NCBI RefSeq assembly: GCF_042427575.1
Contig: NZ_JBHMFD010000014.1
Span: forward strand, 7,606-71,605
Length of the DNA: 64,000 bases
Reading direction: 5' to 3'
From: Bergeyella porcorum
GTDB lineage: Bacteria > Bacteroidota > Bacteroidia > Flavobacteriales > Weeksellaceae
Below the pieces are notes generated by a model, which worked only from the letters and a program-made list of their open reading frames with translations, did not search any database and was not told the DNA's origin. The translations under genes and the position numbers were made by a program. Positions 52,521 to 60,974 of the stretch are shown piece by piece (positions within the stretch are counted from its first letter, which is position 1; each line of letters starts with the position of its first letter).

Positions 52521-53750
52521 ATGAAATTAATAGGACCTTTTAAACAAATCGTTACGATGAAAGGGCTTTCTCTTAGGGGAAAAATCTCAGACGATGCCCT
52601 ACAAATTATAGAAAACGCAGGAATCTTAGTACATCAAGGTAAGATAAAATCCATAGGAGATTTTGAAACTTTGAAGCCTAATGCTACCGAGCTTTGTGAG
52701 ATAGATGGCGAGCAAGTGGCACTACCAGCCTTTGTAGATTGCCATACGCACATTTGCTTTGGAGGGAATAGAGCCAATGATTTTGCAATGCGTAATGCAG
52801 GAAAAACCTATTTGGAAATAGCGGCTGCGGGTGGCGGTATTTGGAGTTCTGTGGTGCATACCAGAAATGCCAGCGAAGAAGAGCTTTTGACTTCTGTTTT
52901 AGAAAGGATTAATGCTCTAGTACAATTGGGTATTACCACTATTGAGATAAAATCTGGCTATGGGCTCACCCTAGAAGATGAGCTGAAAATGCTAAGCGTG
53001 ATAAAAAAAGCCCAAGGGAAAACTTCTGCTACTTTGGTAAGCACTTGTTTGGCGGCTCACACCAAACCAAAAGATTTTGAAGGAAATAATGCTGAATATT
53101 TACAATTCATTCTTGATGAAATCTTGCCCAAAGTAAAAGAAGAACACCTTTCGGATAGGGTAGATATTTTTATAGAAAAATCGGCATTTCAGCCAGAGGA
53201 AAGCAAAAATTTCTTATTGAAAGCGAAGGAAATGGGCTTTGATATTACCGTTCACGCTGACCAATTTACCGCAGGAAGCTCACGCATAGCCGTAGAGGTA
53301 GGAGCAAAATCTGCCGATCATCTGGAAGCCACGGCAGATGAAGATATTGAATTTCTAGCCCAGTCCCAGACGGTAGCCGTGGCATTACCAGGAGCCAGCG
53401 TAGGCTTAGGAGAGCCTTTCACCCCTGCAAGGAAACTCTTAGATGCGGGAGCCATTTTGGCGATTGCCAGCGATTGGAACCCTGGTTCGGCACCTATGGG
53501 AAATCTTCTGACCCAAGCCTCTATTTTGGCAACTTACCAAAAACTATCTACAGCAGAAGTTTTGGCGGGGCTTACTTTCAGGGCGGCTTATGCTTTGGGG
53601 CTATCCGATAGAGGGGTTTTAACTGAAGGTATGAAAGCGGATTTTGTAGCGTACCCTACGGATAACTATCAAAATATTCTTTACAAACAAGGGATGTTGC
53701 TACCATCTCAAGTATTCATCAATGGAGATAAAAGCTATGAAAGATTATAA
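52521..53750 (+). CDS. hutI: Imidazolonepropionase
   Basis: Third step of histidine degradation, opening imidazolonepropionate to formiminoglutamate. The 409-residue amidohydrolase has the metal motif VDCHTHICFGGNRANDFAMR, substrate region AAAGGGIWSSVVHTR, GITTIEIKSGYGL, the HADQFTAGSS metal/catalytic segment, and ASDWNPGSAPMGNLL. It overlaps hutG by 14 bases, so the two are coupled. hutU and hutH are not in the window. Confidence 0.95.
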   Translation: MKLIGPFKQIVTMKGLSLRGKISDDALQIIENAGILVHQGKIKSIGDFETLKPNATELCEIDGEQVALPAFVDCHTHICFGGNRANDFAMRNAGKTYLEIAAAGGGIWSSVVHTRNASEEELLTSVLERINALVQLGITTIEIKSGYGLTLEDELKMLSVIKKAQGKTSATLVSTCLAAHTKPKDFEGNNAEYLQFILDEILPKVKEEHLSDRVDIFIEKSAFQPEESKNFLLKAKEMGFDITVHADQFTAGSSRIAVEVGAKSADHLEATADEDIEFLAQSQTVAVALPGASVGLGEPFTPARKLLDAGAILAIASDWNPGSAPMGNLLTQASILATYQKLSTAEVLAGLTFRAAYALGLSDRGVLTEGMKADFVAYPTDNYQNILYKQGMLLPSQVFINGDKSYERL

Positions 53751-54672
53751 AGAATGCTGGGCAGGGCGTAATGATGGCGAAGGAGCATTGCATCAGAGAT
53801 TATTTCAGAACATCAGTTTTGAAAACGAAGTTTCTCCCAAAGACTTTGTGATTATTGGCTTTGCAGTAGATGAAGGCGTAAGGAGAAACAAAGGAAGGGT
53901 AGGGGCAAAAGATGCTCCTGATGTGATTAGAAGAAATATGTCCAACTTCCCTGTGGTGCATACCGATTTGGTATTGAGAGATTTTGGTAACATTGTATGT
54001 GTTAATCAGGCTTTGGAGGAAGCACAGGAGAATCTGGCATCTCTATCGGGAAAGATATTAGAAGCAGGGGGGAGAACCATTGTATTAGGTGGAGGGCACG
54101 AGGTAACTTACGCTCATTATTCTGGGATTAAAAAGGCTTTTCCTGATAAGAAAATTGGGATTATTAATATAGATGCTCATTTTGATAATAGGGCTATAGA
54201 GGCTTCTGTGGGAGCGAGTTCTGGTACGGGGTTTTGGCAAATTGCTCAGGAAGGGGAGCTTCATTCCCTACACATTGGGATACAGAGAAACTCTAATACA
54301 CTGAAACTTTTTGATACTGCCCACCAATTGGGAATGCAATACATCTTGGCAGACGAACTGTTTTTTGAAAATCTTCCATCGGTTTATCAGAAAATCAATG
54401 CTTTTTTTGAAGCAATGGATGTCGTGTATCTTACAGTTTGTATGGATGTTTTCAATGCAGCGATAGCACCAGGCGTATCGGCTTTGGCGTATAATGGCTT
54501 GCAGGCAGACGCTGTTTTTATGATGATGTTTAGGCATATTCTGAAAGAAGAAAAGCTAAAAGCAATGGATGTAGCAGAGGTAAATCCGTTATATGACACC
54601 AATGAAATCACAGCAAGATTGGCAGGAAGCCTTGTAAACGAATGGCTGATGCACCACCATAGAGAAGATTAA
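53737..54672 (+). CDS. hutG: Formimidoylglutamase
   Basis: Hydrolyses formiminoglutamate to glutamate and formamide. ATG 53737 lies within the end of hutI and is preferred over an upstream alternative. The 311-residue arginase-fold protein has the Mn ligands in VLGGGHEVTYAHY and GIINIDAHFDNR, and VCMDVFNAAIAPGVS for the second metal site. It is paired with hutI, completing the last steps of the Hut pathway. Confidence 0.94.
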   Translation: MKDYKECWAGRNDGEGALHQRLFQNISFENEVSPKDFVIIGFAVDEGVRRNKGRVGAKDAPDVIRRNMSNFPVVHTDLVLRDFGNIVCVNQALEEAQENLASLSGKILEAGGRTIVLGGGHEVTYAHYSGIKKAFPDKKIGIINIDAHFDNRAIEASVGASSGTGFWQIAQEGELHSLHIGIQRNSNTLKLFDTAHQLGMQYILADELFFENLPSVYQKINAFFEAMDVVYLTVCMDVFNAAIAPGVSALAYNGLQADAVFMMMFRHILKEEKLKAMDVAEVNPLYDTNEITARLAGSLVNEWLMHHHRED

Positions 54673-54690
54673 ATGATTGAGATAAGTGAT

Positions 54691-54729
54691 AAAACGCTCG
54701 GATTTTCATTGGAAAACCCGAGCGTTTTT
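54691..54729. terminator. Bidirectional terminator after hutG
   Basis: AAAACGCTCGG / CCGAGCGTTTTT hairpin between the convergent hutG and FMN-reductase genes. Confidence 0.9.
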
Positions 54730-54747
54730 CGTAGAGAGCAATTTATT

Positions 54748-55278
54748 TTATCCTATAATTTTTGCAACAATGGCTTTAAGCTCTTCGTCTTTCTCTGGAT
54801 TGGAGATGCATTGTTTCTCGCTATCAAAATGGCTACCAAAAGAAGGAAGTGAGAAGGTGTCCACTACCTCTGCACCATTGTGAGGAAATCTGTTTTTAGC
54901 AATATCTAGCACGCTAGCACCACCTCTTGCCCCAGGTGAAGTGGCCATTAGTAGCATTGGTTTCTCGCCCCACGCTTTTCTATTGGGCACTCTAGAAATC
55001 CAATCAAAAATGTTTTTGAATGCTGTGGTATAAGCCCCATTATACTCTGCCAAGGAAAGCAAAATAAAATCTGCATCATCTACTTTGGCTGCAAAATCTA
55101 ATGCAGGCTGTGGTATGCCGTGCTGGGTTTCTTTATCAATGCAGTAAATGGGCATTTCATAATCATTGAGGTCTAAAACCTCTACACGATGCCAGCTAAA
55201 TAGGGAAGCGGCATAGTTTACCAATTGTTTATTAATAGAGTGTTGGGAAGTGCTTCCCGCAAAGGCTAAAATTTTCAT
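54748..55278 (-). CDS. NADPH-dependent FMN reductase family protein
   Basis: Flavodoxin-fold oxidoreductase of 176 residues. FMN phosphate-binding loop AGSTSQHSINKQLV at the N-terminus, LLSLAEYNGAYTTAFKNIFDWISR for the isoalloxazine region, and the LLMATSPGARGGASVL segment near residue 110. The usual role is NADPH-dependent FMN or quinone reduction; the substrate is not defined. It is upstream of a 22-bp repeat array. Confidence 0.92.
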   Translation of the reverse strand: MKILAFAGSTSQHSINKQLVNYAASLFSWHRVEVLDLNDYEMPIYCIDKETQHGIPQPALDFAAKVDDADFILLSLAEYNGAYTTAFKNIFDWISRVPNRKAWGEKPMLLMATSPGARGGASVLDIAKNRFPHNGAEVVDTFSLPSFGSHFDSEKQCISNPEKDEELKAIVAKIIG

Positions 55279-55362
55279 AGGTGTATAATGTTATTAATTA
55301 ATGATGATTTTTTTGTAAGCTTAATGAGGTTAAAAATGCTTTGTCTTTATCAAAGGATAAAA

Positions 55363-55472
55363 ACTCTCGGGAGACTTCAGAAAAACTCTCGGGAGATTTC
55401 GGAAAAACTCTCGGGAGATTTCAAGAAAACTCTCGGGAGAATTTGGAAAAACTCTCGGGAGAATTTTTAGCT
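55363..55472 (+). repeat. Tandem array of five 22-bp units
   Basis: Units start at 55363, 55385, 55407, 55429 and 55451, each beginning ACTCTCGGGA and ending in a TTC/TTT, purine, A-rich spacer. It is followed by CCCTTTGCTGAAAGGGG near 55486, a C/G-rich hairpin similar in kind to the caps beside the 21-bp arrays. It lies between two minus-strand genes. Confidence 0.92.
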
Positions 55473-55566
55473 CCTTCCAAACCCTTTGCTGAAAGGGGAT
55501 AGCGTGTATCCATTTTATGGCTGAAAAGATAAAGTATTCGGGTATAGAAATTAGTTGGTTCTCTCC

Positions 55567-56580
55567 TTATAATTGCTCTTCGCAGAGGGCTTTTACCACC
55601 TGTATCCATCGGTCTTCATCGTTAAGACAAGGGAGATAATGGAACCGCTCACCGCCAGCGTGTAGAAATTCCTCCTTGCCTTCCTCTGCAATTTCTTCTA
55701 AGGTTTCTAAACAATCTGATACAAAAGCAGGGCAAACGATGGCTAGATTTTTAACGCCCCTTTGGGGAAGTTGTTCCAAAGTCTCATCGGTGTAAGGTTC
55801 TATCCATTTGTCTTTTCCTAATCTGGATTGGAAGGTTACCAAGACTTTTTCCTTAGGAAGTCCTAGTTTCTCTGCTACCAGTTCGGTAGTTTTGTAGCAC
55901 TGATGTCTATAGCATAGCTGGTTGTGGAGCTCATTGGTGCTATGGTTGCAGGTTTCATTATCCAGTCGGCAAGTTTTACTTTTATCGGTTTTGTAGATAT
56001 GCCTTTCGGGAACACCGTGATAAGAAAACTGCAAGGCATCAAATTGCTCAGGGAGTTTCTCGCGAATGCTTTCGGCGAGGCAATCTATGTATAAGTCTTT
56101 GTTGTAAAACGGTGGTATATATTTTATATTCACCTCTGGGAAAAATCTCTTGCGGACTTCCTCTGCTTTATCTACAACGGTCTCTGTGGTGCTCATAGCA
56201 TACTGAGGGTATAGCGGGAAGAGGACGATGTCTGTAACGCCTTGGTCTACCAGTTTTTGAATGCCACTCTGTATGCTGGGTTCTGCGTATCGCATCCCTA
56301 TTTCTACGGGTACGCTTACTAGTTTTTGAAGTTTCTTTTGGATTTTTTTTGTAATCACGATGAGGGGAGAGCCTTCGTCTGTCCATACCGTTTTGTAGGC
56401 TTCTGCGGATTTTTGAGGTCTTGTTTTCAGGATGATGCCACGCACCAATAGGGCTCGGAAAAACCAACGGTAATCTATGACTTTCTCGTCCATCAAAAAC
56501 TCATCTAAGTATTCTTTTACATCTTCTACGCTGGTAGATTTTGGTGAACCGAGATTAACGAGGAGGATTCCTTTTTTCAT
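55567..56580 (-). CDS. hemH: Ferrochelatase
   Basis: Inserts iron into protoporphyrin in the last step of heme synthesis. The 337-residue protein has the catalytic His in FSYHGVPERHI (near residue 187), the N-terminal GILLVNLGSPKS, and the C-terminal NLAIVCPAFVSDCLETLEEIAEEG segment. It lies downstream of the nfu gene on the same strand, 33 bases away. Confidence 0.95.
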   Translation of the reverse strand: MKKGILLVNLGSPKSTSVEDVKEYLDEFLMDEKVIDYRWFFRALLVRGIILKTRPQKSAEAYKTVWTDEGSPLIVITKKIQKKLQKLVSVPVEIGMRYAEPSIQSGIQKLVDQGVTDIVLFPLYPQYAMSTTETVVDKAEEVRKRFFPEVNIKYIPPFYNKDLYIDCLAESIREKLPEQFDALQFSYHGVPERHIYKTDKSKTCRLDNETCNHSTNELHNQLCYRHQCYKTTELVAEKLGLPKEKVLVTFQSRLGKDKWIEPYTDETLEQLPQRGVKNLAIVCPAFVSDCLETLEEIAEEGKEEFLHAGGERFHYLPCLNDEDRWIQVVKALCEEQL

Positions 56581-56613
56581 AATGTTGTTATAATTGTTAT
56601 TATCAATGGGGCA

Positions 56614-57492
56614 TTAGCCATTTACGGCTTCTACTTGTTCTACCAAATCTGGTAAGAATTGTTTTAGGACATTTTCTATCCCACCTTTGAGGGTAGCGGT
56701 AGAACTTGGGCAGCCAGAGCAGGCACCTTGCAAGAGCATTTTGGCGGTTTTGGTGTCTTTATCGTATTCTAATAGAGAGATTTTCCCACCATCATTCTCT
56801 ACAGCTGGTGCTACATATTCATTCAGAATATCAGAAATCTTTTGTTCCTCTTCGGTATATTCTCTGTTGATGAGTTTTTCAACAGGGTTCTCGTGTTTCT
56901 GAGGTTCGATGTTGGATACCTTATTGCCCTGTTGTAGATACTCTGCAATAAAGCCTCTCATGGGAACCATCACTTCGTGCCATTGGACAGAATTGTCCCT
57001 TGTAACTGCCACAAAGTTATCCGAAATGAAAATTTCTTTAGCAAATTCAAATTCATCTAAAATAGCTTTGGCTAAAGGAATCTCTTCGGCCTCATCTCTA
57101 TTCTTCACTTCTATAAACCCCTCTACGATGAATCTTTGTGATACAAACTTCATCACCGCAGGGTTGGGCGTCATTTCCGCATAGATAGGGAAGAGTTCTT
57201 TTTTCTTTTGTTTGTAGATTCTAGGGTTTTCTAGAAGTTGGTCTTCAATCACATTTTTAAGGTTTTCTGCCACCATATCCCACTCTACGAGGTCTTCTTT
57301 CGCTACAGCAACAAAATTGGCAGTGATGAATATTTTCTCTACAAAGGGATAGTTGAACAACTCCTGAGCGAGAGGAATCTCTGATACATCGGAAGTTCTG
57401 TCTAGTTCCAAAGACCCTGGGATAAGGGTATAATCGGCAATGAATTTCATCACCTTAGGATTTGCAGTGGGTTCTATAATGATTTGTCTCAT
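56614..57492 (-). CDS. NifU family iron-sulfur scaffold with duplicated Nfu_N domain
   Basis: Likely carries Fe-S clusters to target enzymes. The 292 residues begin with two Nfu N-terminal repeats: NPKVMKFIADYTLIPGSLEL (about 10-95) and NPAVMKFVSQRFIVEGFIEV (about 108-195). The NifU C-terminal domain (about 210-285) has the cluster ligands in LLQGACSGCPSSTATL. Duplicated N-terminal domains are frequent in Bacteroidota. Neighbouring hemH also handles iron. Confidence 0.92.
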   Translation of the reverse strand: MRQIIIEPTANPKVMKFIADYTLIPGSLELDRTSDVSEIPLAQELFNYPFVEKIFITANFVAVAKEDLVEWDMVAENLKNVIEDQLLENPRIYKQKKKELFPIYAEMTPNPAVMKFVSQRFIVEGFIEVKNRDEAEEIPLAKAILDEFEFAKEIFISDNFVAVTRDNSVQWHEVMVPMRGFIAEYLQQGNKVSNIEPQKHENPVEKLINREYTEEEQKISDILNEYVAPAVENDGGKISLLEYDKDTKTAKMLLQGACSGCPSSTATLKGGIENVLKQFLPDLVEQVEAVNG

Positions 57493-57617
57493 TTTTTCTT
57501 AAATTTGAACGACAAAAATACGGATTAGAACTTAGAACTAAGGGTATAAAGATTAGATATTTTCTATCTGTTAAATTTTATATTCACGAATCAAAATTTT
57601 CAAAAAAAATAAATAGT

Positions 57618-58142
57618 ATGGCTATTATCAGAGAACTTTTAGGGAAAACGCCTCAGATAGGTGAGGACACCTTCGTTGCAGAAACGGCTACCATCATTGG
57701 AGATGTTACAATGGGGGCACAGTGCAGTGTGTGGTACAATGCCGTTATCCGCGGTGATGTGCATTATATTAAAATGGGAAACAAAGTGAATGTGCAAGAC
57801 AACGCTATGTTACATTGCACTTATCAGAAACATCCTCTCAATATCGGGAATAATGTTTCCATAGGGCATAATGCTATAGTACACGGCTGCACATTACACG
57901 ATAATGTACTGATAGGTATGGGGGCTATTGTGATGGATGCTTGTGTGGTAGAGAGCAATTCCATTGTAGGTGCGGGCTCGGTAGTGACGCAAGGAACGCA
58001 CATTAAGTCAGGAGAAGTGTGGGGAGGCATTCCAGCTAAGAAAATCAAAGATATTTCTCCAGACCTTTTGGAGGGCGAGGTAAACCGCATTGCTAATAAC
58101 TATGTGAAATACTCTGGATGGTATAAAGAGGAAGGGGAATAG
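57618..58142 (+). CDS. Gamma-class carbonic anhydrase family protein
   Basis: Left-handed beta-helix trimer of 174 residues, with hexapeptide repeats such as AVIRGDVHYIKMGNKVNVQDNAML and the metal histidines in LHCTYQKHPL, IGHNAIVHGC (two His). The length and motif fit the YrdA/CaiE-like gamma-carbonic-anhydrase group. CO2 hydration activity is uncertain without the full acidic loop residues. Confidence 0.92.
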   Translation: MAIIRELLGKTPQIGEDTFVAETATIIGDVTMGAQCSVWYNAVIRGDVHYIKMGNKVNVQDNAMLHCTYQKHPLNIGNNVSIGHNAIVHGCTLHDNVLIGMGAIVMDACVVESNSIVGAGSVVTQGTHIKSGEVWGGIPAKKIKDISPDLLEGEVNRIANNYVKYSGWYKEEGE

Positions 58143-58269
58143 AGAAAAAACTTTAAACCAGATGACGCAGTAGAAAAATCTTAATGCTTACGGCATAAAG
58201 GATATTGTGTAATTCGATGAGAATTATTTTCGTATCTTAGCCAAAGTCTAATTTTAATAAAATCTAAAA

Positions 58270-59136
58270 ATGAAACTATATCCTATACAATGTGGAAATT
58301 TTAAGCTGGATGGTGGAGCAATGTTTGGCGTAGTTCCCAAATCTCTATGGCAAAAGACCAATCCCGCTGATGATAAAAACCTTATAGACCTCGGGATGCG
58401 CTCCCTACTGATAGAAGATGGTAAAAAACTCATCTTGGTAGATTGTGGCTTGGGAAACAAACAAGATGATAAATTCTTTGGACATTATTCCCTCTATGGT
58501 GATGATTCTTTGGAGAAAAACTTAGCAAAATATGGCTTTGTAAAAGAAGATATTACCGATGTTTTCCTTACCCACCTCCATTTTGACCATTGCGGTGGTG
58601 CTATTGAATGGAATGATGATAAAACGGGTTACCGACCAGCCTTTAAAAACGCACAGTTTTGGACCAATGAAAACCATTGGGACTGGGCTACCAACCCCAA
58701 TCCAAGAGAAAAAGCCAGCTTCTTAAAAGAAAATATCTTTCCTATTCAAGAAAGTGGACAGCTCAACTTTCTTCCCCTGCCGAAAACGGGTAATTATGGC
58801 TTTGCACCAGATTTAAAAATGGATGTGATTTTCGTAGATGGACACACGGAGAAACAAATGCTTCCCGTAATCCAATACCAAGAGAAAACCATTGTCTTTG
58901 CTGCCGACCTCATCCCTACCACAGGGCATATCCCGTTGGTCTATGTGATGGGCTACGATACCCGCCCACTCCTCACAATGGAAGAGAAAGATAAATTCCT
59001 AAAACAATGCGTGGAAAATGATTACCTGCTCTTCTTGGAGCACGATGCTCACCACGAATTGGCATCTCTGAAAATGACCGAAAAAGGCGTTCGCCTTGAT
59101 GAAACTTTTAGTTTTAATGAAGTGTTTGGGTATTAA
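58270..59136 (+). CDS. MBL fold metallo-hydrolase
   Basis: The 288-residue metallo-beta-lactamase-fold hydrolase. Zinc ligands appear in the motif LTHLHFDHCGG (near residues 103-113), followed by a later DGHTEKQM and LEHDAHHE. An N-terminal CGNFKLDGGAMFGVVPKSLW start is common to a Bacteroidota subgroup of quorum-quenching-like or generic MBL enzymes. The substrate is unknown. It is a single gene between the gamma-carbonic anhydrase and coaE. Confidence 0.9.
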   Translation: MKLYPIQCGNFKLDGGAMFGVVPKSLWQKTNPADDKNLIDLGMRSLLIEDGKKLILVDCGLGNKQDDKFFGHYSLYGDDSLEKNLAKYGFVKEDITDVFLTHLHFDHCGGAIEWNDDKTGYRPAFKNAQFWTNENHWDWATNPNPREKASFLKENIFPIQESGQLNFLPLPKTGNYGFAPDLKMDVIFVDGHTEKQMLPVIQYQEKTIVFAADLIPTTGHIPLVYVMGYDTRPLLTMEEKDKFLKQCVENDYLLFLEHDAHHELASLKMTEKGVRLDETFSFNEVFGY

Positions 59137-59190
59137 CATCCTAATCCGATTTATTTTTAAATCACTTTAAAGTTATATCCAAATTTTAAG

Positions 59191-59198
59191 TATATTTG
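59191..59198 (+). promoter_or_regulatory. -7 box for coaE
   Basis: TATATTTG matches TAnnTTTG, 32 bases before the ATG. Confidence 0.45.
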
Positions 59199-59230
59199 TT
59201 CGGTATTTAATTTTTTAATAAAACTAAATT

Positions 59231-59869
59231 ATGGAAGAAACAGGAGGTGAAACCCAATCACCAGAGCCCGTCCCGAGGATTATAGGACTTACAGGCGGCA
59301 TCGGCTCAGGAAAATCTACCGTGGCACAGTTTATAGAAGCTATGGGATTTCCTATTTATTATTCTGATGTTCGGGCAAAAGACATTGTAAATGATGACAA
59401 AGCCCTAAAAATGAAAATCATAGAACTACTGGGCGAAAATGCGTACAATGCCGATGGACAATACAATAGAAAATGGGTTGCCAGTCAGGTTTTTGAAAAT
59501 AGTGCATTGCTATCAGACCTTAATGCCCTGATTCACCCTGCTGTAAAGGTGGATTTTGAGCAATGGATTTCCCAGCAGACCGCAGAATTGGTCTTCAAAG
59601 AAACCGCTCTGCTGTTTGAACTGAACTTGAACCAAAATTGCTACAAATCTATTCTGATTACCGCAGAAGATAACCTCCGCATCAAAAGAGTGATGGATAG
59701 AGATGGGAAAACTTATCGGGAGGTGGAGGCGATTATGAACCAGCAAATGCCTGAAAAAGATAAAATCCGAAAGGCAGATTATATCATCTATAATAATGGT
59801 GGACTCCCAGAATTGCAATCTGAAACAGAACGCACCATTCATCAACTCATCCAAGAGATTGAAGCGTAA
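59231..59869 (+). CDS. coaE: Dephospho-CoA kinase
   Basis: Final step of CoA synthesis. The 212 residues have the P-loop LTGGIGSGKSTVAQFIE near residues 20-36, after an unusual short acidic leader (MEETGGETQSPEPVPR) not seen in most CoaE proteins, then YYSDVRAKDIV and LIHPAVKVDFEQW. The remaining length is standard. A terminator follows. Confidence 0.94.
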   Translation: MEETGGETQSPEPVPRIIGLTGGIGSGKSTVAQFIEAMGFPIYYSDVRAKDIVNDDKALKMKIIELLGENAYNADGQYNRKWVASQVFENSALLSDLNALIHPAVKVDFEQWISQQTAELVFKETALLFELNLNQNCYKSILITAEDNLRIKRVMDRDGKTYREVEAIMNQQMPEKDKIRKADYIIYNNGGLPELQSETERTIHQLIQEIEA

Positions 59870-59872
59870 TAT

Positions 59873-59911
59873 TAAAGGCTAATCCTGATTGTCAGAGGTT
59901 AGCCTTTTTTC
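59873..59911 (+). terminator. Terminator after coaE
   Basis: AAAGGCTAATCC / AGGTTAGCCTTT hairpin with a T6 tail. Confidence 0.88.
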
Positions 59912-59958
59912 TTTTACTCCAGATTCCGCATTTGAAAAAATGACATAGTCTTCAATTT

Positions 59959-60630
59959 TCAATAGGATTTTAGCCCATTCTATGCCGTTTTATGAGAAAA
60001 GGCTTTAGCCAAAAATTGATATCATCTCCCGTTTGGAATAGGGCTAACTCTCGTAAGATTTTTAATTTGGCTAAAGCCTTTAGGAAAAACCATATCAAAA
60101 GTCGGGTTAAAACCCGACCCTATTGAAAATGGGCTTATCGGTGAGTGCGAAAAAAGATACATTTCGTTTAGATTAAACGCTGTGTAATCTTACAAAATAT
60201 ATCATATCAATAGGATTGGGCTTTAGCCCATTCTACGTCGTTTTATGAGAAAAGGCTTTAGCCGAAAATTAACATCATCTCCCGTGCGGAATAGTGCTAA
60301 CTCTCGTAAGATTTTTAATTTGGCTAAAGCCTTTAGAAAACCATATCAAAAGTCGGGTTAAAACCCGACCCTATTGAAAATGGGCTTATCGGTGAGTGCG
60401 AAAAAAGATACATTTCGTTTAGATTAAACGCTGTGTAATCTTACAAAATATATCATATCAATAGGATTGGGCTTTAGCCCATTCTACGCCGTTTTATGAG
60501 AAAAGGCTTTAGCCGAAAATTGATATCATCTCCCGTGCGGAATAATGCTAACTCTCGTAAGATTTTTAATTTGGCTAAAGCCTTTAGGAAAAACCATATC
60601 AAAAGTCGGGTTAAAACCCGACCCTATTGA
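59959..60630. repeat. Three tandem copies of the TCAATAGG-ended structured element
   Basis: Copies at 59959-60126, 60207-60377 and 60458-60630, about 250 bp apart, joined by two identical 80-bp spacers. Each begins TCAATAGG and ends CCTATTGA and contains GGGCTTTAGCCC (slightly altered in copy 1), an AAAAGGCTTTAGCC / GGCTAAAGCCTTT pair and GTCGGGTTAAAACCCGAC. Non-coding. A fourth copy is at 19578-19731. The rest of 59912-60974 holds a C/G-rich cap (near 60680) and a 21-bp array. Confidence 0.92.
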
Positions 60631-60736
60631 AATAATAAGCACGGAACAATACGCGTCTAAAAATAAACAAGCGTTGAAATCCCCCTGTCCCCCAAAGGGG
60701 AGAAAAGTTTTATAAACAAGTGTTGAATTTCTATTC

Positions 60737-60925
60737 CCGAGTACTTAATATTCTTTCCCGAGTACTTGATTTTCCTTTCCGAGTACTTAATATTGTTTCC
60801 CGAGCACTTTATCTCTTATTCCGAGTACTTAATATTCTTTCCCGAGCTCTTAATATTCCTTTCCGAGTACTTAATATTCCTTTCCGAGCACTTGATATTG
60901 TTTCCCGAGTACTTTATTTTCTCTT
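60737..60925 (-). repeat. Tandem array of nine 21-bp units
   Basis: Nine consecutive units on the plus strand start CCGAGTACTT and carry an A/T-rich tail, without indels, followed by a partial tenth. Read on the minus strand the core is AAGTACTCGG(G)AA, the same unit family as the array at 17218. Upstream at about 60680 lies ATCCCCCTGTCCCCCAAAGG, the reverse complement of the cap next to the 17218 array. Confidence 0.92.
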
Positions 60926-60937
60926 CCGAGGAATAAA

Positions 60938-60970
60938 AAAAATAGACTAATGAAACCATCAGCCTATTTT
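60938..60970 (-). terminator. Terminator of the metalloprotease gene
   Basis: On the minus strand, AAAATAGGCT...AGTCTATTTTTT forms an imperfect stem with a T run, directly after the stop codon. Confidence 0.65.
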
Positions 60971-60974
60971 CGTT

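Noticed and set aside
60720..60950. Open frame of 76 codons across the 60.7 kb array
   Set aside because: Same cause as above: it follows the 21-bp repeat, with no gene-like features.
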